64,000 nucleotides of DNA from Stutzerimonas nitrititolerans (GCF_003696285.1 NZ_RFFL01000007.1:124001-188000), one strand, 5' to 3'. Shown: positions 34,361 through 43,686, counted from the stretch's first letter. The notes: generated by a model not told the origin, from the letters alone. Translations and numbers: made by a program.

Positions 34361-35881
34361 GTGACCGATGCCGCCCGTGCCATCTCCGAGCTCTACGATA
34401 TCGCCGTCATCGGCGGCGGGATCAACGGCACGGGCATCGCCGCCGATGCGGCCGGACGCGGACTTTCGGTATTCCTCTGCGAACGTGACGACCTTGCCAG
34501 CCACACCTCCTCCACCAGCAGCAAGCTGATCCACGGAGGGCTGCGCTACCTCGAACATTACGAGTTCCGCCTGGTCCGCGAAGCGCTGGCCGAACGCGAA
34601 GTGCTGCTGGCCAAGGCGCCGCACCTGGTCAAGCCGATGCGCTTCGTGCTGCCACATCGGCCGCACCTGCGCCCCGCGTGGATGATCCGGGCCGGCCTGT
34701 TCCTCTACGATAACCTCGGCAAACGCAGGAAGCTCCCCGCCTCGCGCAGCCTGCGCTTTGGCGACGACAGCCCGCTGAAGCCGGCGATCCGGCGCGGATT
34801 CGAATATTCCGACTGCTGGGTCGACGATGCGCGACTGGTAGTGCTCAACGCCATGGCCGCCCGCGAGAATGGTGCGCACATCCATACCCGCACCCAATGC
34901 CTGAGCGCCAGGCGTGCCGGCAGCATCTGGCACGTCGAGCTGCAGCGCGAAGACGGCACCCGTTTCGCCCTGCGCGCCAAGGCGCTGGTCAACGCCGCCG
35001 GCCCCTGGGTGGCGCAGTTCATCGACGATAACCTGCAGCAGCGCTCGCCGTACGGCATTCGCCTGATCCAGGGCAGCCATATCGTCGTGCCGCGACTGTA
35101 CGAGGGCGAGCAGGCCTACATCATGCAGAACGAGGACCGCCGCATCGTCTTCGCCATCCCCTACATGGGCCGCTACACCATGATCGGCACCACCGACCGC
35201 GAACACCACGGCGACCCGGCACAAGCGCGCATCAGCGAGGAAGAGATCGCCTACCTGCTGGGTGTGGCCAACGCGCATTTCCGCAAGCAGCTGGAGCGCG
35301 AGGACATCCTGCATACATTCACCGGCGTGCGGCCGTTGTGTGACGACGAGTCGGACAACCCTTCGGTGATCACCCGTGACTACACCCTGTCCCTGTCGGC
35401 CGAACAGCACCAGGCGCCGCTGCTCTCGGTATTCGGCGGCAAGCTCACCACTTATCGCAAACTGGCCGAGGCGGCGCTGGTGCAACTCGCGCCCTTCTTC
35501 CCGAACATGGGCGGACGCTGGACGCGAACCGCACCACTGCCTGGCGGCGAAGACCTGAGCGGCCCCGATGCGCTGGCCGAAGAGCTGGTAGCGAAGATCG
35601 AGGGCATCGACCTGGCGCTGGCGCGGCGCTGGGCAAGCCTTTACGGCAGCCGGGTCTGGCACATGCTGGGCGAAGCGCGCGCGGTGAACGAGCTGGGCGA
35701 GCTGATAGGCCAGGACCTGTACACGCAGGAAGTGGATTATCTGCGCCATCAGGAATGGGCGACCCGCCCGGACGACATCCTCTGGCGCCGCACCAAGCTC
35801 GGCCTGGTCTTCACCGATCAGGAAACGGCCCGGCTGCAGCACTACCTCGCCATGACGAAGGCGAAGGAGCAGGCAGCCTAG
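34361..35881 (+). CDS. glpD: aerobic glycerol-3-phosphate dehydrogenase
   Basis: A 506-residue FAD-dependent membrane-associated enzyme. The FAD motif AVIGGGINGTGIAADAAGRG is at the N-terminus, with SSTSSKLIHGGLRYLEHYEF and ALVNAAGPW further on, as in GlpD. It oxidises glycerol 3-phosphate to DHAP and passes electrons to quinone. The start is set at GTG 34361 behind GAGGAG; an in-frame ATG 24 nt earlier overlaps the operator half-site. The stop TAG coincides with a MITE-like junction. Confidence 0.94.
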   Translation: MTDAARAISELYDIAVIGGGINGTGIAADAAGRGLSVFLCERDDLASHTSSTSSKLIHGGLRYLEHYEFRLVREALAEREVLLAKAPHLVKPMRFVLPHRPHLRPAWMIRAGLFLYDNLGKRRKLPASRSLRFGDDSPLKPAIRRGFEYSDCWVDDARLVVLNAMAARENGAHIHTRTQCLSARRAGSIWHVELQREDGTRFALRAKALVNAAGPWVAQFIDDNLQQRSPYGIRLIQGSHIVVPRLYEGEQAYIMQNEDRRIVFAIPYMGRYTMIGTTDREHHGDPAQARISEEEIAYLLGVANAHFRKQLEREDILHTFTGVRPLCDDESDNPSVITRDYTLSLSAEQHQAPLLSVFGGKLTTYRKLAEAALVQLAPFFPNMGGRWTRTAPLPGGEDLSGPDALAEELVAKIEGIDLALARRWASLYGSRVWHMLGEARAVNELGELIGQDLYTQEVDYLRHQEWATRPDDILWRRTKLGLVFTDQETARLQHYLAMTKAKEQAA

Positions 35882-36037
35882 TGGTCTGTCTGGTCAGTTC
35901 AGTTAGTCAATTTCGGCGCTCAGGGCTCCGATACGGCGTTGCTGCTCCTCGCCATAGCCCGCCAAACTTCTCTCATGCCTTGCCTCGCGTAAAAACAGGC
36001 GCCGGCGCGGCCACGCACGAAATGGCAACAGACCCTA
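35881..36037. repeat. degenerate MITE relic downstream of glpD
   Basis: The right 76 bp (35962-36037) match the MITE right half: TCATGCCTTGCCTCGCG, AAAAACAGGC and a diverged terminal repeat ending CAGACCC, followed by TA. GTGGTCTGT at 35881 may be the worn left end. The middle is largely lost. Confidence 0.6.
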
Positions 36038-36108
36038 GGCGACGCGGCATTTCGGATCGCATTCGATTGCGGTAGGCTCGACGACTTCTCAAGACGGAGT
36101 ATTACCCC

Positions 36109-36390
36109 ATGGCCCGAGCCACCGCCCGCCACATCCTGGTTCCCACCGAAGCTAAGTGCAACGAGCTGAAAGCTGCCATCGAAGGCGGCGCCGATTTCGC
36201 CCAGGTCGCCAAGGACAACTCCACCTGCCCGTCCAGCCGCCAGGGCGGTGACCTGGGCTCGTTCGGCCCCGGCCAGATGGTCAAGGAGTTCGACACCGTG
36301 GTATTCAGCGCGCCGCTCAACGTCGTGCAGGGTCCGGTGAAGACCCAGTTCGGCTACCACCTGCTGGAAGTCACCAGCCGCCAGGACTGA
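36109..36390 (+). CDS. ppiC: parvulin-type peptidyl-prolyl isomerase
   Basis: A 93-residue single-domain parvulin, the size of E. coli PpiC. ARHILVPTEAKCNELKAAIE, STCPSSRQGGDLGSFGPGQM, FDTVVFSAPL and KTQFGYHLLEV cover the whole domain. There is no signal peptide, so it acts on cytoplasmic proteins. A clear terminator follows. Confidence 0.93.
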   Translation: MARATARHILVPTEAKCNELKAAIEGGADFAQVAKDNSTCPSSRQGGDLGSFGPGQMVKEFDTVVFSAPLNVVQGPVKTQFGYHLLEVTSRQD

Positions 36391-36396
36391 TGCCGC

Positions 36397-36426
36397 TCCC
36401 CCGCGTTCGGACGCGGGGGATGTTTT
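36397..36426 (+). terminator. rho-independent terminator of ppiC
   Basis: TCCCCCGCGT and ACGCGGGGGA form a 10-bp stem with loop TCGG, followed by TGTTTT. Confidence 0.8.
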
Positions 36427-36475
36427 CCCGCTTATCTCTCATCGTTCGGCCTGAACAGGCCAAGCCAGCGCCCTC

Positions 36476-38083
36476 TCACGCCTCCAGGCGGAAACGCCCG
36501 GTCAGACGCTTCAGGCCATTCATGCTCTGCATGATGGTCGTGCCGGAACGCGCGGTGTCCTGCGTTACCGTGGCGGCCTGATCCGCCACCTGGGCGATAC
36601 GCGTCAGCGAGCAATTCATCTCCTCGGCCACCTGCGACTGTTCTTCCGCCGCCGTGGCGATCTGGTTGGTCATGCCGCGTATGGTGAGCACCGCGCCGAC
36701 GATCTGGCGCAGCGCATCCTGCGTAGCCTCGATCCGCGACAGCGTCTCGCCGCTGCTCTGGCGCGACGCATCCATGGCTTCGCCGGCCTGAACCGCCTGG
36801 CTCTGCAGCCGCTCGACCAGCACTTCCACCTCCTTGGCCGAAGCTTGCGTGCGGCTGGCGAGGTTGCGTACCTCGTCGGCCACCACCGCAAAACCACGCC
36901 CCTGCTCGCCGGCTCGGGCCGCCTCGATGGCCGCGTTCAGCGCCAGCAGGTTGGTCTGTTCGGCGATGCCACTGATGACGCTCAGCACCTTGCCGATTTC
37001 GTGACTATCGACGACCAGCCGCTGCATCACGCCCGACAGCCCCTCGACGTGGCTACCGAGCGTACGGATGGCGTCGACCGACTCGCTCATCACGGCACTG
37101 CCCCTGCTGGTCTCGTGCTCGGCCAGGTCGGCTGCGCTGGCCGCCTCCACGGTGCTGCGCGCAACTTCCTGGGAAGTCGCCAGCATCTCGTTCATGGCGG
37201 TAGCGACCTGACCGATCTCGGCCTGCTGCCCTTCCACGTTGCGAGCACTGTCGTCGGCCAGGCTGGCCATGCGCGCGCATTGGCCATCGGCCTCGTCGGC
37301 AGCCTGCCGCACCCCGCGGATCATCTCGCCCACCTGCCCCAGCAAACGGTTGTAGGCGGTGGTGATCATGCCCATTTCGTCATCGGCGTAACGCACCTGA
37401 ATCGGCGAGGAGAAATCACCCTGGCTGACCTTTTCCAGGCGTCCGCGCAATTCGTCGATCTGCTGCATCAACCAGTTCATCCCGGCGATACGCCCGAGGA
37501 TCACCAGCAGGAGGATCGACAGCGTCGAGGCCATCGCCACCCAGAGCTGCTGCGCGGAGCTACGGTTGGTTTCGGCGGCGATCAACGTCACCACCTCATT
37601 GCTCGCCGCGAGGATGGCCTCGGCGTCGGCCGCCAGAGCAGCAAGATCGACGGCGGTATTCGTAGACCGCCCCGCCGCGAGTGCAATCACCGCCGGGCGA
37701 TAACGCTGCCAGATCTGATCGACGCGCTGCAGGTGCGGCCTGGCCGCGGGCAGCTTCACCGGTGCGATGTTCCTGGCCGCATCGCCTTGCATCAGCAGAC
37801 GATGGGACGTCTCGAAGCTCCGCACGGTTGCCTCCACATCACTCGGCGAGCCCACGCCCTGGGCAGCCAGCAGCGCTTCCTTGACCATCTTCTGGCTGAG
37901 CATTCGCTGGGCACCAGCCATGTCGAGCTGGGAGGCATCCTTGCTGGACAGGAACAACACCCCGGCGGTGATCGCCGCGCAAAGAAAAATCAGGCTGTAG
38001 GAAAAGAAGAACTGAAGATTGATGGTGCGCAGGCCAATGCCGCGCAACAGGGTCTGGATCGCGTTCGCCAGGGTACTGGTCAT
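36476..38083 (-). CDS. methyl-accepting chemotaxis protein with PilJ-type sensor
   Basis: A 535-residue chemoreceptor. TM1 is at about residues 26-46, a periplasmic PilJ-like domain starts with [19 protein letters not shown], and TM2 is at about 180-195. A HAMP domain and a signalling domain with [20 protein letters not shown] follow. The same sensor type binds nitrate in P. aeruginosa McpN, so nitrate taxis is a fair guess. The intergenic region upstream has a palindrome like an ANR/DNR site (38271-38284), which would fit a role at low oxygen. Confidence 0.88.
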   Translation of the reverse strand: MTSTLANAIQTLLRGIGLRTINLQFFFSYSLIFLCAAITAGVLFLSSKDASQLDMAGAQRMLSQKMVKEALLAAQGVGSPSDVEATVRSFETSHRLLMQGDAARNIAPVKLPAARPHLQRVDQIWQRYRPAVIALAAGRSTNTAVDLAALAADAEAILAASNEVVTLIAAETNRSSAQQLWVAMASTLSILLLVILGRIAGMNWLMQQIDELRGRLEKVSQGDFSSPIQVRYADDEMGMITTAYNRLLGQVGEMIRGVRQAADEADGQCARMASLADDSARNVEGQQAEIGQVATAMNEMLATSQEVARSTVEAASAADLAEHETSRGSAVMSESVDAIRTLGSHVEGLSGVMQRLVVDSHEIGKVLSVISGIAEQTNLLALNAAIEAARAGEQGRGFAVVADEVRNLASRTQASAKEVEVLVERLQSQAVQAGEAMDASRQSSGETLSRIEATQDALRQIVGAVLTIRGMTNQIATAAEEQSQVAEEMNCSLTRIAQVADQAATVTQDTARSGTTIMQSMNGLKRLTGRFRLEA

Positions 38084-38260
38084 GGAGATCGTCCGTTAGC
38101 CGAATAGAAAGAGCGCGCCATAGCCGTGAACAACCTTCATCGGCATGGCGCCGTTATCTCTTTCTCGGCCTGTAGAGGATGATCCTTAGACCGTTCGTCC
38201 ATTCTTAACCAATTGATTCATAAAGAAATTTTTCCTATTAGCGGATAATCACAAACATCC

Positions 38261-38284
38261 TTGACGTGTTTTGACCCACGTCAA
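38261..38284. promoter_or_regulatory. palindrome resembling an ANR/DNR site
   Basis: TTGACGTG (38261-38268) is repeated inverted as CACGTCAA (38277-38284). Inside, TTGAC-CCAC-GTCAA (38271-38284) has the TTGAT-N4-ATCAA layout of ANR/FNR boxes with one changed base per arm. It lies between the chemoreceptor and the STAS-like gene. The remaining intergenic DNA shows no gene. Confidence 0.42.
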
Positions 38285-38389
38285 TCAAATGGACCTAAGA
38301 AGTTATTTTTCCAGCTGAACACCCCACCAGACGCTATGGTCAACGAAGTGCAGGACTGATTGCCCGCCCCACCCTGATAGAGGAGCGAT

Positions 38390-38764
38390 GTGATGTTCCA
38401 GGTAACACGCATAGGCGACAAACGCATCGACGTGGATTTCTCCGGCAAGCTCGACAGCAACGACATGCGCTTCGCGCTGGATGAGTTGATGCTCAAATCC
38501 GAGGGCATTTCCCACGGACAGATGCTCTATCGAATCGGCGATTTCGACATGCCCACGCTGGGCGCCGTGGGCGTCGAGCTGTCGCGCATCCCCGAACTGT
38601 TCCGTTTCGTCCGACGCTTCGATCGCTGCGCGGTCGTCGCGGGCAAGGAATGGGTCCGGCGGGCCAGCGAGATCGAGGGCATCATGATCCCCGGGCTGAC
38701 GATCAAGGCGTTCGACCTGCATGAGGTGGAACAGGCGCATCAGTGGCTCGAGGCCCGATCCTAG
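38390..38764 (+). CDS. SpoIIAA/STAS-like protein
   Basis: A 124-residue protein of the SpoIIAA-like (DUF3478) group. It has IDVDFSGKLDSNDMRFALDE and RFVRRFDRCAVVAGKEWVRR, and ends with the helix VEQAHQWLEAR. Such domains bind lipids or regulatory partners. Two ATG codons are adjacent (38390, 38393) after GAGGAGCGATGTG. No partner kinase or sigma factor gene is nearby. Confidence 0.75.
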   Translation: MMFQVTRIGDKRIDVDFSGKLDSNDMRFALDELMLKSEGISHGQMLYRIGDFDMPTLGAVGVELSRIPELFRFVRRFDRCAVVAGKEWVRRASEIEGIMIPGLTIKAFDLHEVEQAHQWLEARS

Positions 38765-38875
38765 GGTCTAGGGCCCCCAGGACCTTGACGCGCCGTCGCT
38801 CATCGATCGCCACGCTGAACGATGCCTTCTGCTGCCAGTCCCAGATAGTGAACCCAATGCACAGGAGTCATCGCC

Positions 38876-38962
38876 ATGCTGAAGTTCATCGGTAGCACGG
38901 TCGGCATCATCTTCCTGATCGGCCTGCTGGTCGTCATCGGTCTGTTCATGCTGATTTTCTGA
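38876..38962 (+). CDS. 28-residue single-span membrane protein
   Basis: A 28-codon frame: MLKFIGSTVGIIFLIGLLVV followed by IGLFMLIF. Nearly the whole peptide is one hydrophobic helix. AGGAG lies nine bases before the ATG, and the DUF3597 gene starts 62 bp downstream on the same strand. The good ribosome site and the helical composition argue that it is expressed. I know no function. Confidence 0.6.
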   Translation: MLKFIGSTVGIIFLIGLLVVIGLFMLIF

Positions 38963-39024
38963 ACGAGCCGATTGCAGGCCACACGGGTCCAATGCGGACC
39001 CACCACAACTCGAGGAATCGCAAA

Positions 39025-39492
39025 ATGGGCCTGTTCGACAAGATCAAAGAGAAACTGGGGATGGGCGGCGTCAGCAACGAGGCGCACAAACCTGTCGATC
39101 CAACCACTACACCCAATCAGCATGCCACCGACACCGTGGTCGACTCGCAGCGGCCCACGGCCGCTCACAACGCCACGACCACACCGCCGGGTAGCGCACC
39201 GCTGACAGGCACGACGGCCGCAAACGTCAGTGCCGTGGACGTGCCGGCGAAGCTCGACGGCATGGCGGCCGCTCATTCCGAGCAGTTGAACTGGCGCACT
39301 TCCATCGTCGACCTGCTCAAGCTGCTGGGACTCGACAGCAGCCTGGAAGCGCGCAAGCAGCTGGCCACCGAACTCGGCTGCCCGCAGGAGCAGATGGGCG
39401 ACTCGGCGGCGATGAACATGTGGCTGCACAAGGCCGTCATGCATCAGCTCGCCGAACATGGCGGGACGGTGCCGCCGGAGTTGCGCATCTGA
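39025..39492 (+). CDS. DUF3597-family protein
   Basis: A 155-residue protein. MGLFDKIKEKLG at the N-terminus and a Thr/Pro-rich linker lead to the DUF3597 domain (VDVPAKLDGMAAAHSEQLNW, LLKLLGLDSSLEARKQLATE). The start at 39025 follows CGAGGAATCGCAAA and gives the usual N-terminus. It may be cotranscribed with the 28-residue membrane protein. The domain resembles small cytoplasmic structural or LysM-linked proteins; the function is unknown. Confidence 0.8.
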   Translation: MGLFDKIKEKLGMGGVSNEAHKPVDPTTTPNQHATDTVVDSQRPTAAHNATTTPPGSAPLTGTTAANVSAVDVPAKLDGMAAAHSEQLNWRTSIVDLLKLLGLDSSLEARKQLATELGCPQEQMGDSAAMNMWLHKAVMHQLAEHGGTVPPELRI

Positions 39493-39513
39493 GCTGTTGA
39501 GCCGTGAGCCTCT

Positions 39514-39594
39514 ATGCCTGCCTTCGCTCCGAGGGTGCGGCTCCCACACGAGCGATGCGTGACTCGTGGGAGCCCCGCCCTCGGGGCGAAGCTT
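39514..39594. repeat. REP family C pair
   Basis: CTTCGCTCCGAGGGTGCGGC-TCCCAC and GTGGGAGCCCCGCCCTCGGG form a long hairpin between convergent genes. It also ends with GGCGAAGC. Confidence 0.7.
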
Positions 39595-39632
39595 TTGAAG
39601 CTGCATCTGAATACACCGGCTCCGAACCAGGC

Positions 39633-40466
39633 TTAATCGACGGCGCCATCCAGTGACGGGCCAATCAACGCCGCCAATTGGTCATAAACACCCGGGCAGG
39701 CGACCAGGTACGGATTGCCCCGCAGCAACCCGTCATCGCGAAAGAAGTCGTTGACCAGCCCACCCGCTTCCCTGACCAGCACCAGGCCGGCCAGACAATC
39801 CCAGCTTTTCAGGTTGGTCTCGTAGTAGCCGATCAACCGTCCCGCCGCCACATAGGCGGTCATCAGCGCGCCGGAACCGTTACGCAGAAACATCCCGCCC
39901 TCGCCCAGCAGGCCTTGCAGAAAAGGAATGAAATGCTGCTTGCCGCGCGGGTGAAAAGTGCCGGTGCCGGTCAGCCCCTCTCGTACATGCTGTGCCGCAC
40001 TCACAGCCAGCGGCACATCGTTGACGAACGCACCGCGCCCCAGGCAGCCATGGAAGAGTTCGTCATGATTGGGGTCGGCGATGGCGCCCAGATAAGGTTC
40101 GCCATCGATCAGCAGGCCGATCGACACGCACCAGTTGTGCAGTCCGTTGAGAAAGCAGGCAGTTCCGTCTATCGGGTCGATCACCCACACGCAGCGCGCC
40201 GCGAGCGCGGCCGAGCCGCTTTCCTCGCCGAGAAAGCCATCCTCGGGAAAATGCGCCGACAGCTGGTGGCGGATGAACTGCTCGATCTCCTTGTCGGCGA
40301 GGCTGACGACATCCTGCGGGTCGCCTTTATGCTCGACTACCAGCGCGTTGCGATCGCGGTAGTAATTCATGCCCATGCGCGCCGCCTCCAGCGCGACGCG
40401 CCTGGCGAAGGCGTAACGGGCATCGATGTCCAGGCCGTCTTGCGCGGTGGGCGGGGTCGTGGTCAT
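39633..40466 (-). CDS. inositol monophosphatase-family protein
   Basis: A 277-residue metal-dependent phosphatase. GEESG is the first metal motif, WVIDPIDGTACFLNGLHNWC the second, and SWDCLAGLVLVREAGG the third. The family includes SuhB, CysQ and histidinol-phosphate phosphatase; this one is not close enough to any for a firm substrate. AAGGATCACCC precedes the ATG. Confidence 0.87.
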   Translation of the reverse strand: MTTTPPTAQDGLDIDARYAFARRVALEAARMGMNYYRDRNALVVEHKGDPQDVVSLADKEIEQFIRHQLSAHFPEDGFLGEESGSAALAARCVWVIDPIDGTACFLNGLHNWCVSIGLLIDGEPYLGAIADPNHDELFHGCLGRGAFVNDVPLAVSAAQHVREGLTGTGTFHPRGKQHFIPFLQGLLGEGGMFLRNGSGALMTAYVAAGRLIGYYETNLKSWDCLAGLVLVREAGGLVNDFFRDDGLLRGNPYLVACPGVYDQLAALIGPSLDGAVD

Positions 40467-40584
40467 GGGTGATCCTTGGTTTGGCCAGTGGGGAAACGCG
40501 ACCCCGCCGGCAAATGCCGGTCAGGGATACGCTGGCCACGAAGCTTACCGGCTATGCCGTTACCGGGCGAAGCGGCCTGCGCCA

Positions 40585-40833
40585 TCAGGCCGTATGGGGC
40601 GTTTCGTGCAGCCGTACGTTGAGCTCATCGACGATCGGCGCCCAGTCGGCATCCTCGATCCATTCCTGCTCGAAGAAGGTACGCTGCGATTCGTTCCAGA
40701 AGGGGGCTTCGGCAAGCTTCATGTGCTCCGGTAGCGGAGCATGGCTGGCGATGAAGGCGTCGATACTGGCGGGATCCGAAGGCATTCCCAGTTGCTCGAA
40801 AAGGGTACCGAGATCTTTGTTGGGCAGTTCCAT
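40585..40833 (-). CDS. DUF2789-family protein
   Basis: An 82-residue protein with the DUF2789 pattern MELPNKDLGTLFEQLGMP, LPEHMKLAEAPFWNESQ and FFEQEWIEDADWAPIVDELN. The start at 40833 matches the family N-terminus; an ATG four codons earlier is possible. The function is not known. Confidence 0.83.
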   Translation of the reverse strand: MELPNKDLGTLFEQLGMPSDPASIDAFIASHAPLPEHMKLAEAPFWNESQRTFFEQEWIEDADWAPIVDELNVRLHETPHTA

Positions 40834-40940
40834 GGCAGGCTCCATCAGGTGGCGGGCGGATGCCGCACCGCCTGGCAGCGGTACGGCATGTCCTGAGTAG
40901 AGCCGCCGCGGGCAGCGACAGTTCCCCGGAGCTGTCGCCC

Positions 40941-41201
40941 CTATGCCGCCTGGTCGAAAAGCGGCCTGCCATGATCGAGGCACTGATCCACCAGCCATTT
41001 GCCATGGGCGATGGACGCGCGCTGGGCCTGGTCCAGCTCGGCCATGAAGGCATGCCCCACCGGAAGCGGCAGGCGCCGTGTCTGGTTGCCATTCGGATCG
41101 GCAATACGGCAGCCGCCGGCCCAGGGCGTCGGGCTGCCGGGATGTTCCATGACGGCGGCCGAAATGACGTGGCCGCGGTATTCGCATTGCATCAAGCTCA
41201 T
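40941..41201 (-). CDS. conserved hypothetical protein
   Basis: An 86-residue protein starting MSLMQCEYRGHVISAAVMEH behind a very good ribosome site (AAGGAGGTGAATC). It has WAGGCRIADPNGNQTRRLPL and a C-terminal helix. I recognise no family. It runs ahead of the DUF2789 gene on the same strand with a 107-bp gap. Confidence 0.68.
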   Translation of the reverse strand: MSLMQCEYRGHVISAAVMEHPGSPTPWAGGCRIADPNGNQTRRLPLPVGHAFMAELDQAQRASIAHGKWLVDQCLDHGRPLFDQAA

Positions 41202-41405
41202 GATTCACCTCCTTACCGAAGGCAGCTATCAGACGGCGAAGCGATACCTGCCTGGTTTCCCGTTGCTTTCTCCCCTGTGAGCGCGCGCGGATACTCGGCG
41301 CTCATGCCAATTCGGGTCGATTGTGTATAGCACAGTGAAAACCGCGACAGCATGCCGGTGGTCGAGTGCGAAGGTGGGGAGCGAAGCGCCCGATCTAGCA
41401 GAGGG

Positions 41406-41439
41406 CGAAAGGAAAGCGGGAGCGACTGGGCGCTCCCGC
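41406..41439 (-). terminator. rho-independent terminator of the HPF gene
   Basis: Read on the minus strand, GCGGGAGCG-CCCAGT-CGCTCCCGC is followed by TTTCCTTTC. It lies 33 bp past the stop of the gene ending at 41472. Confidence 0.7.
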
Positions 41440-41450
41440 ATGCATGGGCA

Positions 41451-41466
41451 GGGTCTGTTGCCGTTA
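41451..41466. repeat. MITE end relic
   Basis: GGGTCTGTTGCCGTTA matches the MITE terminal repeat with one change. No opposite end was found. Confidence 0.45.
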
Positions 41467-41471
41467 CAGGA

Positions 41472-41885
41472 TCAGGACGAGCGCAGTTGCTCGTCAGCCA
41501 GGAAATCTTCCTCCAGCAGCGCGTCCTGGCCTTCGACGGCCTCCTCCGCAACGGGCGCGGGACCGGTGACACGCTTGCTGCGCAGCTTGCCGAATTGATG
41601 GTTCAGGGCATTGCCCAGCTTGTCGATGGCACCCTCCACGGCCAGGTCGAGCGATTCGGCCTTGTGGGTGACGGAAATGGGTTGCAGCCCCTTCGGCCGC
41701 GCTTCGATCTGGCAGCGCTTGTCCTGCGAGCCTGCCTTGATTCCGTTTTCGTCATTGAGGTGCACGACAACGCGGGTGATTTCATCATCGAAACGGTCGA
41801 GCTTGTCGGCGACGCTGGCGCTTACCCACTCTACGAGCCGGGCACTTCCTTCAATGTGGTTATCGCTGTGGACTTGAATCTGCAT
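41472..41885 (-). CDS. HPF/RaiA-family ribosome hibernation factor-like protein
   Basis: A 137-residue protein. QIQVHSDNHIEGSARLVEWV, VSASVADKLDRFDDEITRVV and VHLNDENG give the beta-alpha fold of the family, and CQIEARPKGLQPISVTHKAE is the typical third strand region. It is longer at the C-terminus than E. coli HPF. The start at 41885 follows GAAGGAAAGACG. Such proteins silence ribosomes in stationary phase; this may be a second copy beside the one usually next to rpoN. Confidence 0.82.
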   Translation of the reverse strand: MQIQVHSDNHIEGSARLVEWVSASVADKLDRFDDEITRVVVHLNDENGIKAGSQDKRCQIEARPKGLQPISVTHKAESLDLAVEGAIDKLGNALNHQFGKLRSKRVTGPAPVAEEAVEGQDALLEEDFLADEQLRSS

Positions 41886-42074
41886 AAACGTCTTTCCTTC
41901 TGCATATTCCTGGGTCACACCGCTTTGCTCAAACGGCAACCCTAGATAGCCACTAATGGAAGTTTTAAGCAAGCCCGGCAGTTTGGTCCCCTCGCGACAT
42001 TTCCCCGCAGGCTGTGAGCCGGCAGCGTGCCGCTTTCAACCCAGCTGCGCACTGGCACCTTTCGGTCGATCCGC

Positions 42075-43574
42075 TCAGCGCTGCGCCGACAAGGTGCGGT
42101 ACTCGTCCTGGGCATGCTGATCGGTCATGCCGCTGATGAAGTCCTGAAGCATCCGACTGCGGTAGTAGAACTCCCACAAAGGTTGCTCGGACGAGTTTTC
42201 GGGAATCTTCTTCAGCGCCTCGTGGTAGGCCTTGACCAGTTGGCTGGGCAGGCGCCGGGCGAGCATCTGCAGGTGCGGCTCGCGGCGACAGTGGCCTTCG
42301 GTCAGCTCATGGAAGGTCGCCGGGCTGGTGCGCAGCAGTGGCGCATAGGCGTCCAGGAGTCCTTGCAGGATGCGATAGCCCTGCAGCTGTAGCGTCTCCA
42401 CTTCGCGATGACAGAACACCCTGTCCATCGCCACGTCCTTGAAGGTCTGCACGATCGCGTTGGGCAGGCTGGCATCTTCCAGCAAGGCACGATCCAGGGT
42501 GCCGTGATAGACCGCCTCGATGTTGTCGATGAACTGCTGGGCGGCGTGCTGCACCAGCGGGTGGACCAGGGTCACCCGCAGCCAGATGAAGAATTCGCCC
42601 ACCTTGTTGATGGGCTCCTTCGCCGCCCGCTCCAGCGCGTAGTTCACCATGCTGCGGAAGCTGCGATTGGGACCGGCGATCGCCTCGTCGGGCGAGCCGT
42701 GATCGGCGAACTTGTCGAGCAGCAGTTGCGCCAGTTGCTCGATGCTGAAGATTCCCTTCTCCACCGAATCCTCGATATCGGCCAGGCAGTAAGCGATGTC
42801 GTCCGCGGCTTCCATGATGTAGGCCAGCGGATGCCGGGTGCCGGGCGGCAGATCGAGCGCGCGGCGCAGGTCGTCGATGAAGGGCTCTTCGGACAGGTAG
42901 AAACCCGGTTTCTTGTGCAGATAGGCTCCAAGGCTGCCCTTCTCGGGCCGCGGCGCATAGGCGGCCCGCACGTACTTGAGCAATCCGGCGGTCTGGGTAT
43001 AGGTCAGATTCAGGCGTTGCAGGGTCACCACCAGGCGAATGCCCTGGGCGTTGCCCTCGAAGCGCTTGAGGTCGGTCAGCATGCGCTGGCGCAACGCGGC
43101 ATCCCCTTGGTCTGCCGGCACGGCGCTGGCGAAAAGCTCATCGAGCGAACGCTCGAACCATTCGCCGATGGCGAACTCGCCGAAGTGGCCGAACGGGGGA
43201 TTGCCGATGTCGTGCATCAGGCAGGCCATTTCCACCAGGCTTTCCAGCGCGCCTTCGAGACCGTCCAGGCCATGGTCGCTGGCGCTGTTGCCCAGCTGCT
43301 TGTAGAGCGTGCGAACGATGAAACGACCGGCCTGCTGCACTTCCAATGAATGAGTCAGGCGACTGCGCACCGCCGCGTTGCGCTCCAGCGGGAATACCTG
43401 GGTCTTCTGTTGCAGCCGGCGCACGGCGGCCGAATGCATGATGCGACCTCGGTCGCTTTCCAGCTGGTCGATCACCGCCTGCAGGTTGCCGTCCGATGCG
43501 CGCATACCCGGCTCCGAACGACCGTAAGGCCGCTGGCGGGATATCTTGTCCTTGAAGTTCACAGGCCCGGGCAT
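42075..43574 (-). CDS. dgt: deoxyguanosinetriphosphate triphosphohydrolase
   Basis: A 499-residue HD-domain dGTPase close in length to E. coli Dgt. The HD motif is in LTHSLEVQQAGRF and ACLMHDIGNPPFGHFGEFAI; EAADDIAYCLADIEDS carries the last metal ligand. It cuts dGTP to deoxyguanosine and triphosphate and so limits dNTP pools, which also restricts some phages. No operon partner is adjacent. Confidence 0.93.
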   Translation of the reverse strand: MPGPVNFKDKISRQRPYGRSEPGMRASDGNLQAVIDQLESDRGRIMHSAAVRRLQQKTQVFPLERNAAVRSRLTHSLEVQQAGRFIVRTLYKQLGNSASDHGLDGLEGALESLVEMACLMHDIGNPPFGHFGEFAIGEWFERSLDELFASAVPADQGDAALRQRMLTDLKRFEGNAQGIRLVVTLQRLNLTYTQTAGLLKYVRAAYAPRPEKGSLGAYLHKKPGFYLSEEPFIDDLRRALDLPPGTRHPLAYIMEAADDIAYCLADIEDSVEKGIFSIEQLAQLLLDKFADHGSPDEAIAGPNRSFRSMVNYALERAAKEPINKVGEFFIWLRVTLVHPLVQHAAQQFIDNIEAVYHGTLDRALLEDASLPNAIVQTFKDVAMDRVFCHREVETLQLQGYRILQGLLDAYAPLLRTSPATFHELTEGHCRREPHLQMLARRLPSQLVKAYHEALKKIPENSSEQPLWEFYYRSRMLQDFISGMTDQHAQDEYRTLSAQR

Positions 43575-43686
43575 GAGTTCGCACTCGTCGATGAAGAGAA
43601 CCGGAGCCTAACGCGGGCTGGCGGGTTTACCAAGATTGCTCCGCTGCGAGTGGCTTAGAATCGCCTGTCACAATCAGGAATTTGCC

